From Cellulomonas flavigena DSM 20109 (GTDB taxonomy: Bacteria; Actinomycetota; Actinomycetes; Actinomycetales; Cellulomonadaceae), in the NCBI RefSeq assembly GCF_000092865.1, contig NC_014151.1, forward strand, positions 4,030,001 through 4,094,000: 64,000 nt of DNA, in the 5' to 3' direction. How positions within the stretch are numbered: position 1 is the stretch's first letter; each line of letters opens with the position of its first letter. Below are positions 17,252-26,775 of this stretch, in pieces. Under the pieces are notes generated by a model. It was not told the origin of the DNA, ran no database searches, and saw only the letters and a program-made list of their open reading frames with translations. The position numbers and the translations under genes were made by a program.

Positions 17252-17707
17252 TCATCTGCCGGCCGTGCGCACTGTGGGCGTGGCGGCGGGCGTCGCGCCG
17301 CTGACGGGTGCGCCGGTCGGTAGGACCTGGCAGACGCCGTCCTCGCCGCAGGCTGCCGGGTCCAGGGTGGCGGCGCGGTCCCGCAGCCGCCGAACCTCCG
17401 TGCGGGTCGCCTCGAGCTCGGCGATGCGCACGTCGAGCGCGGCAGCATGCCGGTCAAGCAGGGCGGTGACGTGCTCGCACGGTGGGCCCTCGCTCTCTCG
17501 GACCTCGATGATCGTGCGGATCTCAGCAAGGGTGAGCCCGGCAGCCTGAGCGGCGCGAACGAACCCCAGCCGCGTGAGCACGCCCTGGTCGTAGTCCCGG
17601 TATCCGGAGGCCGCCCGGGCGGGCACAGGCAGGACCCCGGCCTGCTCGTAGAACCGCAGCGCCTTCGTGGTCAGGCCGGCGCGCTCGGCCACCTCCCCGA
17701 TCCTCAC
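17252..17707 (-). CDS. merR: MerR-family metal-responsive regulator
   Basis: 151 aa. The N-terminal MerR helix-turn-helix (MRIGEVAERAGLTTKALRFY) and wing (RAASGYRDYD) are followed by a long dimerisation helix. Cysteines C77, C120 and C126 match the three-Cys mercury site of MerR (C82, C117 and C126 in Tn501) better than the two-Cys copper site. It is divergent from merA with 56 bp between starts, the classic mer arrangement. Confidence 0.88.
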   Translation of the reverse strand: MRIGEVAERAGLTTKALRFYEQAGVLPVPARAASGYRDYDQGVLTRLGFVRAAQAAGLTLAEIRTIIEVRESEGPPCEHVTALLDRHAAALDVRIAELEATRTEVRRLRDRAATLDPAACGEDGVCQVLPTGAPVSGATPAATPTVRTAGR

Positions 17708-17724
17708 CTCACCGACCCTACGCC

Positions 17725-17756
17725 TTGACCTTCCCCCGCACTGGAACCTCTACCGT
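17725..17756 (+). promoter_or_regulatory. MerR-type merA promoter with long spacer
   Basis: TTGACC (17725-17730) and TACCGT (17751-17756) are separated by 20 bp (19 if the -10 is read one base earlier). This is the overlong spacer that MerR proteins untwist. The dyad ACCTTCC…GGAACCT lies between the two boxes. The merA ATG is 8 bases after the -10, so the mRNA is probably leaderless or nearly so. Confidence 0.75.
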
Positions 17757-17763
17757 CCCCGGC

Positions 17764-19140
17764 ATGGACGAGAACACCTGGGACCTGGTCGTGGTCGGCA
17801 CCGGGGCAGCGGCGATGGCCGCCGGTATCGAAGCCCGCTCGCGCGGCAAGCGCGTCCTGCTCGTCGAGCACGGCCCGCTCGGCGGGACGTGCCTGAACAT
17901 CGGGTGCATCCCGAGCAAGAACCTGCTCGCCGCCGCCGGGCAGCGCCACCGCGCCCTGGCCAACCCCTTCCCGATGGTCCCCACCACCGCCGGCGAGGTC
18001 GACGTGCCCGCGCTGATGGGGCGCAAGCAGGACCTGATCGACGGGCTGCGGCAAGCCAAGTACGAGGACGTCGCCGCCGCGCACGGCTTCCCGATCCGGC
18101 ACGGGCACGCACGGTTCGTCGACGAGGCGACGCTGCACGTCGAGGACGAGCCGGTCCGGGCGGCGGCCTACGTCATCGCCACGGGCGCCGCGCCGCACCT
18201 GCCGGACCTGCCCGGACTGCACGACGTCGCCTACCTCACCTCGACCACCGCGATGGAGCAGCAGCAGCTGCCCGCGTCGATGGTCGTCATCGGCGGCGGC
18301 TACGTCGGGCTCGAGCAGGCGCAGCTGTGGTCCCACCTCGGAGTGCACGTGACCCTGATCGGCCGAGTCGCACCGCACACCGAACCCGAGGTCGCCGACG
18401 TGCTGCGCGCCGCGTTCCTCACCGACGGCATCCAGCTCCTCGAGGAGCACGCCGTCGCCGTCGAGCGCGGGGCCGACGACACAGTCCTCGTGCACACCGC
18501 CAGCGGCCGAACGGCGAACGGCGAACGGCTGCTGGTCGCGACCGGCCGGGCGGCCGACACCACCGGCCTCGGCCTCGACGACGCCGGCGTCGCGACGGAC
18601 GCCCGCGGCTTCATCGTCGTCGACACCCACCAGCGCACCACCAACCCGCGCATCTACGCCGCCGGCGACGTCACCGGAGCACCTCAGTACGTCTACGTCG
18701 CCGCGCGGACCGGACACGCGGCGGCCGCTGGCGCCCTCGGCGACCCCACCGCGGTCGACTACCGCGGCCTTCCCGGCGTCGTCTTCACCACCCCGCAGCT
18801 CGCCTCGGCCGGACTCACTGAACAGCGCGCCCTCGAACTCGGGCACACCTGCGACTGCCGGGTCCTCACAGCTCAGGACATCCCCCGCGCCCTGGTCAAC
18901 CAAGACCCACGAGGCGTCCTGAAGCTCGTCACCGACGCCCACACCCGCCAGATCCTCGGCGTCCACGCCGCACTCGACGGCGCCGGGGAACTCATGCTCG
19001 CCGCCACCTACGCCATCAAGTTCGGCCTCACCATCGACGACATCGCCGACACCTGGGCGCCCTACCTCACGATGAGCGAAGCGCTGCGCCTTGCCGCCGG
19101 ACTCTTCCGCACCAACATCCCAACCAGCTGCTGCGCCTAA
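17764..19140 (+). CDS. merA: Mercuric reductase
   Basis: 458 aa from ATG 17764. It reduces Hg(II) to volatile Hg(0) with NADPH. The FAD fold (VVVGTGAAAMAAGIEARSRG), the redox disulphide GGTCLNIGCIPSKNLL (about 41-56), the NADPH fold (VVIGGGYVGLEQAQLW) and the interface segment TWAPYLTMSEALRLAAGLF are all present. The chain ends in the diagnostic C-terminal Cys pair TSCCA, which separates MerA from lipoamide dehydrogenase. There is no N-terminal HMA domain. No merT, merP or merB accompanies it. Confidence 0.93.
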   Translation: MDENTWDLVVVGTGAAAMAAGIEARSRGKRVLLVEHGPLGGTCLNIGCIPSKNLLAAAGQRHRALANPFPMVPTTAGEVDVPALMGRKQDLIDGLRQAKYEDVAAAHGFPIRHGHARFVDEATLHVEDEPVRAAAYVIATGAAPHLPDLPGLHDVAYLTSTTAMEQQQLPASMVVIGGGYVGLEQAQLWSHLGVHVTLIGRVAPHTEPEVADVLRAAFLTDGIQLLEEHAVAVERGADDTVLVHTASGRTANGERLLVATGRAADTTGLGLDDAGVATDARGFIVVDTHQRTTNPRIYAAGDVTGAPQYVYVAARTGHAAAAGALGDPTAVDYRGLPGVVFTTPQLASAGLTEQRALELGHTCDCRVLTAQDIPRALVNQDPRGVLKLVTDAHTRQILGVHAALDGAGELMLAATYAIKFGLTIDDIADTWAPYLTMSEALRLAAGLFRTNIPTSCCA

Positions 19141-19191
19141 CGACCCACCAGCGCGACCACCGACTCCTCACTCACGTCTCGCACACCCCCC

Positions 19192-19212
19192 CACGGTGGG
19201 GCCAGCACCGTG
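19192..19212 (+). terminator. Hairpin after merA
   Basis: A perfect 7-bp stem CACGGTG/CACCGTG with a 7-nt loop lies 52 bp after the merA stop. There is no T-run, so termination is uncertain. Confidence 0.4.
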
Positions 19213-19258
19213 ACGACGGCGGGGGCCACTTCACTTGACGACACTCATTCCGGGCGCG

Positions 19259-19529
19259 TCAGGCGGCGAGGGTGCGGATCTGGGCGTCGGTCAACGCCTT
19301 GCGGGCGTCGATGCCGAGCCCGTCCACTCGCACCAGTGCGGTCAAGGCGTTGCGGTCCGCCGTCCGTCGCCGGTCCAGCGTCCTGCCCGCGGCCAGCAGC
19401 ACCTGCAGCGTGGAGCGCTGGCCATCGGCGCTGGGGCTGAGCAGGAGACCACTGTCCGTTGCCAGAGCAGTGCGCGCGGCGGCGACTGCGTCCATCGGGT
19501 CGTACTTGCCTGCTCGTGCTCGCTGCTGA
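19259..19529 (-). pseudogene. IS110-family transposase fragment
   Basis: The minus strand reads GKYDPMDAVAAARTALA followed by a STLQVLLAAGRTLDRRRTA segment, the conserved N-terminal DEDD-region sequence of IS110 transposases. It then stops at 19259. Both the 5' start and the C-terminal domain are missing. It abuts an IS256 fragment at about 19530-19540. Confidence 0.7.
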
Positions 19530-19540
19530 CACCGGGGAGG

Positions 19541-19954
19541 CTGCTCCACTCGGTCTATGACCAGCCCGACGCCGCCTCGGTGCACGCCCAGTTCGACGAG
19601 CTCCTGGACCAGGTCACCGGGCCGTTGCCGGCCGTCGCCGAGCGCCTCGACGCGGCCCGAGACGACCTGCTCGCGTTCACGACCTTCCCCAAGGAGATCT
19701 GGCGGCAGATCTGGTCGAACAACCCCCAGGAACGCCTGAACGGGGAGATCCGCCGACGCACCGGCGTCGTCCGCATCTTCCCCGACCGCGACGCAGTGAC
19801 CCGCCTGGTCGGCGCGGTCCTGGCCGAACAGCACGACGAATGGACCGAAGGAAGGCGCTACCTCGCCCTGGACGTCCTGCACCGCGCACGACTGAACCTC
19901 ATCACCACCACCGACGCCGACCCTCAGGAACAGTCCTTGGCCCTGTCCGCCTGA
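19541..19954 (+). pseudogene. IS256-family transposase, C-terminal fragment
   Basis: From LLHSVYDQPDAASVHAQFD the frame carries the C-terminal third, including FPKEIWRQIWSNNPQERLN and a normal tail ending at 19954. The first two thirds are gone. The bases GGGACTTGACC near 20000 look like the terminal repeat of such an element. This is a different IS256 lineage from the one at 15.7-17.1 kb. Confidence 0.75.
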
Positions 19955-20136
19955 ACAGGAACAGGATCACGCCGAACGGCTACACCGCGCCCAGGGACTT
20001 GACCTCGCCCCGAGGGTGACCGTGGCGACCGTGCAGTCGCAGATCGGTACCAGCGAGAACGGCGATCTGGGTCCAGGCAACCCCGCACCTTGACCGGATC
20101 TTCATCGGCGGGCTCGCTGCGAGGGAGTACGTTCTA

Positions 20137-20155
20137 GATACCCCCCTGGGGTATC
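20137..20155 (+). promoter_or_regulatory. CsoR operator of the copper module
   Basis: GATACCCCCCTGGGGTATC is a perfect inverted repeat with 8-bp arms and a 3-bp centre. It matches the known CsoR pseudo-palindrome type TACCCC…GGGGTA. It lies 125 bp before the first copper ATPase gene, next to a TTCTAGATAC stretch that could be the -10 box. CsoR without Cu(I) would cover it and repress the operon. Confidence 0.8.
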
Positions 20156-20280
20156 CCGGATGGGGCGGGAGCGGCTAGACACGAGGAACGGCTCCGCGAG
20201 CGTCGGTCCGTACCGACCACAGAACGAGAACGACGAGGCGGCTCGGTGCCGCCGCACGCGACGTGTGAAGGAGGTTCGAC

Positions 20281-22818
20281 ATGGCAAGTCAGAGCACGGT
20301 GCTCGACGTTCGAGGCCTGCACTGGGCGACGTCCGAGGCGGTGGTGGAGAAAGCGCTCGCTCACCGTCCGGGGGTCGTGGAGGTCAACGCGAACGCGGTG
20401 TCGCAGACGGCGAGCGTGACGTACGACCCTGCACTCACGTCGGTGGCTCAGCTCACCGGCTGGGTCCGCGACTGCGGGTACCACTGCGCCGGCCAGTCCG
20501 TGCCAGACCACGTCTGCGATCCCATGTCGGAGCCGGTGACCGTCGACCGGCACGGTGCCTCGACTGTCGACGGCCGCGGCGCCCCGACCACGCGAGCACT
20601 GCACGACCCGCACGCGGGTCACGCGGGACAAGCTCCCCACGGCCCGGACGACGCGCACGACCCCGGCCATCCGGAGCACCCGAGCGGTGGGCACGGCAAA
20701 TCCGCGCACGACCGTCCCTCCAGCGGGGTGTCGCCGCACGACGCGATGGGCCACGGCGGTCACCACGGCGGTGGGTCGATGGAGGACATGGCCCGCGACA
20801 TGCGCAACCGGTTCCTGCTCGCGCTGCTCCTGTCGATCCCGATCACCCTGTGGTCACCGATCGGCCGCGAGGTGCTGGGCTTCACGGCGCCCACCCCGTT
20901 CGGGCTCCGGGACGACGTCCTGGCGCTCGCACTGTCGCTGCCGGTGATCTTCTACTCCGCCTGGATCTTCTTCGACGGTGCCGCCCGCGCACTGCGCGCC
21001 AGGACCCTCGACATGATGGTCCTTGTCGCTGTCGGGGTCGGCACGGGGTGGGTCTACAGCGTCGCCGTGACGCTCAGCGGTGGCGGCGACGTGTTCTACG
21101 AGGCCGCGACGGTGCTGACCACCTTCGTCCTGCTCGGGCACTGGGTCGAGATGCGCGCCCGCGGCGGCGCCAACGACGCGGTCCGCACCCTCCTCGAGCT
21201 TGCGCCCGCCAAGGCGGTCGTACTGCGTGACGGGGTGGAGACCGAGGTCCCGACGTCGCAGGTCGTCGTCGGCGACCTCCTGCTGGTCCGACCAGGAGCC
21301 AAGATCCCTGTGGACGCCATCGTGGAGGACGGCGAGTCCGAGGTGGACGAGTCGATGGTGACAGGCGAGAGCATGCCGGTCGCGAAGTCGCCGGGCTCCG
21401 AGGTCATCGGCGCCTCGATCAACACGACGGGGACGCTGCGAGTTCGGGCGGCGAGGGTCGGGGCCGACACCGCCCTGGCCCAGATCGTCAAGATGGTCCA
21501 GGACGCGCAGAACTCGAAGGCACCGGGTCAGAGGCTCGCCGACCGCGCGGCGTTCTGGCTGGTTCTCGTGGCGCTCGTCGGGGGGACCGGCACGTTCCTC
21601 GTCTGGCTCGCTGCCGGCGCGAGCGTGCCCACCGCGATGCTGTTCGCGATCACCGTGGTCGTGATCACGTGCCCCGACGCCCTGGGGCTCGCGACGCCGA
21701 CGGCGATCATGGTGGGCACTGGTCTGGGCGCGAAGAGGGGCGTCCTGTTCAAGAACGCGTCGGCGCTCGAGGCGTCCGCCCGGATCGACACGGTGGTGAT
21801 GGACAAGACGGGCACGCTGACCAAGGGCGAGCCCGCCGTCACCGACGTGATCGTCGACGGGATCGACGACGTCGATCTGCTCGCCCTGGTCAGTGCGGTG
21901 GAGCGCGAGTCAGAGCACCCGCTGGCGCGCGCGATCGTGAGCCACGCGACGTCGGCCGGCGCGCCCGTGCTGACGGCGACCGGTTTCCGTAACGTGCCCG
22001 GACGCGGCGCGACGGCGACGGTCGACGGCCGGCGGGTCCTGGTCGGGAACCGCCGACTGATGGCCGACGAGGGCGTCGAGCTGGGCAACCTGGCGGCCCG
22101 ACGGGACGAGCTGGCGGCTTCCGGGCGTACGGCGGTCGTCGTGGCGGTCGACGGCCGTGCGGCGGGTGTCGTCGCCCTGGCCGACGCGGCACGTGACACC
22201 TCGTCCGCGGCTGTGGCGGCGATGCGCGGCTCCGGCATCCAGGTGGTCATGCTGACCGGGGACAACGAGGCGACGGCGCGGCGCATCGCCGACCAGCTCG
22301 GCATCGACACGGTGATCGCCGAGGTGCTGCCTGGAGACAAGGCCGCGAGGGTCGCCGAGCTCCAGGCGTCGGGCAGGCGCGTGGCGATGGTGGGCGACGG
22401 CGTCAACGACGCGCCGGCTCTGGCGCGAGCGGACATCGGGATCGCGATCGGGGCGGGGACGGACGTCGCCATCGAGACAGCAGACATCGTCCTGATGCGA
22501 TCGGATCCCCTCGACGTCCCGGTCGCGCTCCGCATCGGCAAGGGGACGCTGCGCAAGATGCGGCAGAACCTCGGCTGGGCGATCGGGTACAACGCGCTGG
22601 CTCTCCCGGTCGCCGCCGGGGTGTTCTACCCGCAGTTCGGGGTGAGCCTGAGCCCGGAGCTGGCGGCGCTCTCCATGTCCGGTTCATCGGTCATCGTGGC
22701 CGCCAACGCGCTCCTGCTCAAGCGGCTCAAGCTGCCATCGCCCCAGGTGGCAGGCGGTGCTCGCCACGATCCCCTCCGGGATGGCTCGGGAGTCGCCGTG
22801 CGGGCCGAGCCGCACTGA
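20281..22818 (+). CDS. P1B-type copper ATPase with CPD motif and His-rich N-terminus
   Basis: 845 aa, preceded by AAGGAGG (20268-20274). Residues about 5-68 have the length and pattern of an HMA domain, but GMTCxxC is replaced by GLHWATSE. A His-rich tract follows (about 110-165, e.g. GHGGHHGGG). The core is complete: TGES actuator loop, phosphorylated D508 in DKTGT, HPLA, GDGVNDAPAL and the TM8 segment MSGSSVIVAANALLLKR. The membrane metal site reads C464-P465-D466 rather than CPC or CPH. His-rich N-terminus and overall form resemble CopB (P1B-3). Metal and valence are uncertain. Confidence 0.85.
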   Translation: MASQSTVLDVRGLHWATSEAVVEKALAHRPGVVEVNANAVSQTASVTYDPALTSVAQLTGWVRDCGYHCAGQSVPDHVCDPMSEPVTVDRHGASTVDGRGAPTTRALHDPHAGHAGQAPHGPDDAHDPGHPEHPSGGHGKSAHDRPSSGVSPHDAMGHGGHHGGGSMEDMARDMRNRFLLALLLSIPITLWSPIGREVLGFTAPTPFGLRDDVLALALSLPVIFYSAWIFFDGAARALRARTLDMMVLVAVGVGTGWVYSVAVTLSGGGDVFYEAATVLTTFVLLGHWVEMRARGGANDAVRTLLELAPAKAVVLRDGVETEVPTSQVVVGDLLLVRPGAKIPVDAIVEDGESEVDESMVTGESMPVAKSPGSEVIGASINTTGTLRVRAARVGADTALAQIVKMVQDAQNSKAPGQRLADRAAFWLVLVALVGGTGTFLVWLAAGASVPTAMLFAITVVVITCPDALGLATPTAIMVGTGLGAKRGVLFKNASALEASARIDTVVMDKTGTLTKGEPAVTDVIVDGIDDVDLLALVSAVERESEHPLARAIVSHATSAGAPVLTATGFRNVPGRGATATVDGRRVLVGNRRLMADEGVELGNLAARRDELAASGRTAVVVAVDGRAAGVVALADAARDTSSAAVAAMRGSGIQVVMLTGDNEATARRIADQLGIDTVIAEVLPGDKAARVAELQASGRRVAMVGDGVNDAPALARADIGIAIGAGTDVAIETADIVLMRSDPLDVPVALRIGKGTLRKMRQNLGWAIGYNALALPVAAGVFYPQFGVSLSPELAALSMSGSSVIVAANALLLKRLKLPSPQVAGGARHDPLRDGSGVAVRAEPH

Positions 22819-23031
22819 GGCGCCCGGTTGGCGTTCCGATGACCTCGCTGGTCGGCGCCTCGGCTTGCCGAGATGAGGTCTGCTGATTCTTCAGCGGTTC
22901 TTGACTCGGTCTGAGCCGAACCTGGGCACCTCACCGAGCACGCTGGGCGCAGGCGGAGCCGCAGCCATCTGGTCGTGGCGCCGGTGGGGAGCAGACAGCT
23001 CACGTACGACGGAAGCGAAGGAGTGGAGACC
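22819..23031 (+). other. Spacer between copper genes
   Basis: 213 bp without a gene. TTGACTCGG at about 22908 could be a -35 box for the DUF2933 gene; no CsoR-like palindrome is present. Confidence 0.3.
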
Positions 23032-23283
23032 ATGAACCACAGCGGTTTCGGGCATCTGAAGTGGATGGCGCTGACGGCTGCAGCACTGTTCGGCGTCCTG
23101 CTGCTCCTCGGGAACTCGGTCGGCGACGCTCTGCGCTACGCAGTGCTGCTCGCCTGCCCGCTCATGATGGTCGCGATGATGTTCGGCCCGCACTCCGGGC
23201 GCGGCGGTCATGGTGGCAGCGAGACGGGCATGCGCCCACGCGAGGACACGGACGGGCGCGTGGACCACCACCACAGCGCGTAG
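23032..23283 (+). CDS. DUF2933-like small membrane protein
   Basis: 83 aa from ATG 23032 with AAGGAG upstream. Two hydrophobic segments (about 11-26 and 33-50) include the LLACPLMMVAMMF pattern typical of DUF2933. The C-terminal tail is rich in Gly and His and ends in DHHHSA. Such proteins occur in copper and heavy-metal loci; the function is not known. Confidence 0.7.
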   Translation: MNHSGFGHLKWMALTAAALFGVLLLLGNSVGDALRYAVLLACPLMMVAMMFGPHSGRGGHGGSETGMRPREDTDGRVDHHHSA

Positions 23284-23413
23284 GGCCGCGCTCGGCGCGT
23301 AGACCGGCGCCGGGCTCCTCCGGACCCAGGGTCGTCGACCCGGCCCGACCGAGCCCCGCCGGGGTACGACGAAATCCATCAGCACACAGCACACGAGCGA
23401 AGGAGCACGACAC

Positions 23414-23638
23414 ATGAGCACCACCACGTACGAGGTCATCGGGATGACCTGCGGCCACTGCGTCTCGTCCGTCACCGCGGAGGTCAGCAAGCTGGCTGGC
23501 GTGGACGACGTCGACGTCGCCCTGGTGCAGGGCGGCGCGTCCCGAGTGACGGTCAGCAGCAGCGCACCGCTGCCGCTGGACGACGTCCGCGCGGCCGTCG
23601 ACGAGGCGGGGTACGACCTGGTGGGCGAGTCGGCATGA
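23414..23638 (+). CDS. copZ: Copper chaperone CopZ (HMA domain)
   Basis: 74 aa, a single ferredoxin-like HMA domain with the Cu(I) site GMTCGHC (residues 10-16). It would shuttle Cu(I) to the neighbouring ATPases and to CsoR. ATGA overlap couples it to the 51-aa gene that follows. A partial CsoR-like sequence, CCCCGCCGGGGTAC, lies about 55 bp upstream. Confidence 0.92.
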   Translation: MSTTTYEVIGMTCGHCVSSVTAEVSKLAGVDDVDVALVQGGASRVTVSSSAPLPLDDVRAAVDEAGYDLVGESA

Positions 23639-23790
23639 ACGATGCCGGACGGCTCGCGGGCTTCGGCCTCGCGCTCGCCGCGGCCCTCGGCGCCGGCTTC
23701 GGCGTCGGGGCCGCCGTGGGGCCGATCGGCATCGACGAACCGTCGTCCACCGTGAACCAGACCGGCGACATGCCGGCCGACCACGAGTGA
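23635..23790 (+). CDS. 51-aa single-span membrane protein between copZ and copA
   Basis: ATG 23635 overlaps the copZ stop and TGA is at 23788. Residues about 5-30 are an Ala/Gly/Leu-rich hydrophobic segment. The exported tail ends in a short acidic Met/His stretch (GDMPADHE). I recognise no family. Its exact fit between copZ and copA, with 22 bp to the copA GTG, supports it as a real gene. Confidence 0.6.
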   Translation: MNDAGRLAGFGLALAAALGAGFGVGAAVGPIGIDEPSSTVNQTGDMPADHE

Positions 23791-23812
23791 CCCATCAGAA
23801 CGGAGACAGCCC

Positions 23813-26122
23813 GTGACCGAGGCCATCGAGCTGGAGATCGGCGGGATGACCTGCTCCTCCTGCGCCGCGCGGATCGAGAAGCGGCTCAACCGCATGCCCG
23901 GCGTCGAGGCAAGCGTCAACTACGCGACGGAGAAGGCGAAGGTCACGCTCCCCGAGGGCACGTCCCTCGCCGACGCCGTCGCTGTGGTGGAGGCGACCGG
24001 GTACACCGCTCGGCTGCGTCCGTCGGCACGCTCGCAGCCCGCTGCCGCTTCCGACGCCGCGGCGCCCTCCCGCGACGACGAGACCGCGGCGCTGCGACAC
24101 CGGCTCGTGCTGTCCGCGGTGCTCACCGCGCCCGTCTTGGCGCTGTCGATGGTCGAGCCGCTGCAGTTCGACAACTGGCAGTGGCTCTCCCTGACTCTCG
24201 CGGCACCCGTCGTGGCGTGGGGCGCGTGGCCGTTCCACCGCGCGGCGTGGGCGAACGCCCGTCACGCCGCCGCAACGATGGACACGCTCATCAGTGTCGG
24301 CGTCCTGGCGGCCTTCGGATGGTCGCTCTACGCCCTCTTCTTCGGGGCGGCGGGCCGTCCTGGCATGCGCATGGCGTTCGACATCGTCCCCGACCGCGGC
24401 GGCGGCGGTCACGAGATCTACCTCGAGGTGGCCGCGGCGGTCACGGTGTTCATCCTCCTCGGGCGCTACTTCGAGGCGCGCGCCCAGAAGCGCTCCGGTG
24501 CAGCGCTCCGGGCGCTGATGGAGCTCGGCGCCAAGGACGTCGCGGTGCTGCGCGACGGCACCGAGGTGCTGATCCCGGTGCAGGACCTGAGTGTCGGTGA
24601 CGAGTTCCTCGTCCGCCCCGGGGAGAAGATCGCGACTGACGGCGTGGTCGTGGACGGTGCGTCGGCCGTCGACGCGTCGATGCTCACCGGTGAGCCGGTG
24701 CCCGTGGAGGTGGGCCCGGGTGACCCCGTGGTCGGGGCCACGGTGAACGCCGGCGGTCGGCTGCTCGTGCGTGCCACCCGCGTCGGTACCGACACCCAGC
24801 TCGCGCAGATGGCTCGCCTTGTCGAGGAGGCGCAGACCGGGAAGGCCCCCGTCCAGCGACTCGCGGACCGGATCTCGGCCGTCTTCGTGCCGATCGTCAT
24901 CGCTCTCGCGGTCGCCACGCTGGGGTTCTGGCTCGGGGCCGGGGCGGGCGCCGAGGCGGCGTTCACCGCTGCCGTTGCGGTCCTCATCATCGCGTGCCCG
25001 TGCGCGCTCGGTCTGGCGACGCCGACCGCCCTCATGGTGGGCACCGGCCGAGGGGCTCAGCTCGGCATTCTGATCAAGGGGCCCGAGGTGCTGGAGTCGA
25101 CTCGCCAGGTCGACACCGTCGTGCTGGACAAGACCGGGACCGTCACGAGCGGGCAGATGCAGCTCGTCGAGGTCCTGCCCGCCGCCGGTCACGCGCGGGA
25201 AGAGGTGCTGCGCCTCGCCGGAGCGCTGGAGGACGCCTCCGAGCACCCCATCGCGCGCGCCATCACGGCCGGAGCGCGGCACGAGCTGGACGTCGCCCTG
25301 CCAGCCGTCCAGCAGTTCTCCAACAGCCAGGGGCTCGGGGTCTCCGGCATCGTCGACGGGCACACGGTCGCGGCCGGACGAGTGTCGTGGATGGCCGACG
25401 AGTGGGCTCAGCACCTCGACGCCGACCTGCGGGCCGGACTCGAGGTGGCGGAGTCGGCCGGGCGCACGGTCGTGGCCGTCGGCTGGGACGGCGCACTGCG
25501 CGGGCTGCTGGTCGTCGCGGACACCGTGAAGCCAACATCGCGGCAGGCGGTCGCCGAGCTGCGGGCGTTGGGCCTGCGACCGGTGCTGCTGACGGGCGAC
25601 AACGCGCGGGCGGCACGCGCGATCGGCGCCGAGGTCGGGATCGACGACGTCGTCGCCGAGGTCATGCCGGCGGACAAGGTCCGGGTCGTGCGCGAGCTGC
25701 AGGACGCCGGCCGGGTCGTGGCGATGGTCGGCGACGGTGTCAACGACGCCGCCGCCCTCGCCCAGTCGGATCTGGGCATCGCGATGGGGACCGGCACCGA
25801 CGTCGCGATCGAGGCGAGCGACCTGACCCTGGTCCGCGGCGACCTGCGAGCGGCCGTCGACGCCGTCCGCCTGTCCCGGCGGACGCTGTCCACGATCAAG
25901 GGCAACCTCTTCTGGGCCTTCGCGTACAACGTCGCGGCGATCCCCCTCGCGGTCTCTGGCTTGCTCAACCCGCTGATCGCGGGCGCCGCGATGGCGTTCT
26001 CGTCGGTCTTCGTGGTGACGAACAGCCTGCGCCTGCGCAGCTTCCGCGCCGTCTCGCTCGACGGGGCGGCGCGGACGACAGGCGTTGACCGGCGTCCGGT
26101 CGACGCGGTCGCGTCGGTCTGA
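23813..26122 (+). CDS. copA: Copper-exporting P1B-1 ATPase
   Basis: 769 aa from GTG 23813. It has one N-terminal HMA domain with GMTCSSC (about 10-16), eight membrane segments, the TM6 metal site C395-P396-C397, D439 in DKTGT, TGEP actuator loop, EHPIARAI and [10 protein letters not shown]. This is the canonical Cu(I) exporter. The pairing with the CPD ATPase and copZ gives two exporters and one chaperone under the same CsoR-type control. Confidence 0.94.
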   Translation: MTEAIELEIGGMTCSSCAARIEKRLNRMPGVEASVNYATEKAKVTLPEGTSLADAVAVVEATGYTARLRPSARSQPAAASDAAAPSRDDETAALRHRLVLSAVLTAPVLALSMVEPLQFDNWQWLSLTLAAPVVAWGAWPFHRAAWANARHAAATMDTLISVGVLAAFGWSLYALFFGAAGRPGMRMAFDIVPDRGGGGHEIYLEVAAAVTVFILLGRYFEARAQKRSGAALRALMELGAKDVAVLRDGTEVLIPVQDLSVGDEFLVRPGEKIATDGVVVDGASAVDASMLTGEPVPVEVGPGDPVVGATVNAGGRLLVRATRVGTDTQLAQMARLVEEAQTGKAPVQRLADRISAVFVPIVIALAVATLGFWLGAGAGAEAAFTAAVAVLIIACPCALGLATPTALMVGTGRGAQLGILIKGPEVLESTRQVDTVVLDKTGTVTSGQMQLVEVLPAAGHAREEVLRLAGALEDASEHPIARAITAGARHELDVALPAVQQFSNSQGLGVSGIVDGHTVAAGRVSWMADEWAQHLDADLRAGLEVAESAGRTVVAVGWDGALRGLLVVADTVKPTSRQAVAELRALGLRPVLLTGDNARAARAIGAEVGIDDVVAEVMPADKVRVVRELQDAGRVVAMVGDGVNDAAALAQSDLGIAMGTGTDVAIEASDLTLVRGDLRAAVDAVRLSRRTLSTIKGNLFWAFAYNVAAIPLAVSGLLNPLIAGAAMAFSSVFVVTNSLRLRSFRAVSLDGAARTTGVDRRPVDAVASV

Positions 26123-26229
26123 AGCCACCTCACCCGACTCCGGACCGTCTCGGGCGCGACTCACGTCCACGTCCGTGCCCGATCGGGAAGCGGGGTTGGA
26201 AGCACACGGGAGATCGAGGGGGGCGAACG

Positions 26230-26511
26230 ATGACACGGCACGGCACTTCGAAAGACCAGCAGCTCGCACGCCTGCGCCGGGTGGAAGGTCAGGTCCGGGG
26301 CATCGCGCGAATGGTCGAGGAGGACACGTACTGCATCGACGTCCTGACCCAGGTCTCGGCGGCCAGTCGGGCGCTGCAGGCGGTGGCGCTCGGGCTGCTC
26401 GACGACCACCTGGCGCACTGCGTCGTGGAAGCCGCCCGGGCGGGAGGTCCGGAGCAGCTGGCGAAGCTGCGTGAGGCCAACGAGGCCATCGCGCGCCTTG
26501 TCCGCAGCTGA
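26230..26511 (+). CDS. csoR: Copper-sensing repressor CsoR
   Basis: 93 aa all-helical CsoR/RcnR protein. The Cu(I) ligands are C35 (TYCIDVL), H60 and C64 (DDHLAHCV), the C-H-C set that defines CsoR rather than RcnR or FrmR. The C-terminal part also has the expected Glu/Arg-rich helix. The matching operator is at 20137-20155, before the first gene of the module. Confidence 0.92.
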   Translation: MTRHGTSKDQQLARLRRVEGQVRGIARMVEEDTYCIDVLTQVSAASRALQAVALGLLDDHLAHCVVEAARAGGPEQLAKLREANEAIARLVRS

Positions 26512-26712
26512 ATACGATCGGCTCTGAGCACGGATCGGTCCCGGCACGGATCGGTCAATCCCTCCGGTGCTCTCGGGTGGCTCGTCCGTCCGCGTGGCAT
26601 GCCGGCGACCAGGGGTCATTGTTCATGCCCGGGTGTGGCGCACCGGTGCAACGTGCGCCCCGAGTCCCAGCGACGTCAGCAGAAGAGGCTGGGACGAGGC
26701 CGGACACACGAC

Positions 26713-26767
26713 GGACGCATCCCTCGGACTCGCCCCGTCAGTGACGGGCGGTCCGAGGGATGCGTCC
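26713..26767. terminator. Bidirectional terminator between csoR and the DUF305 operon
   Basis: A perfect 17-bp stem (26713-26729 with 26751-26767) encloses a smaller CGTCA/TGACG stem. It lies between two converging genes and ends 9 bp from the DUF305 stop. The preceding 200 bp (26512-26712) hold nothing else that I recognise. Confidence 0.8.
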
Positions 26768-26775
26768 GCTGCTCG

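Noticed and set aside
23795..26269. 824-codon minus-strand frame opposite copA
   Set aside because: Antisense shadow of a complete P1B ATPase gene.
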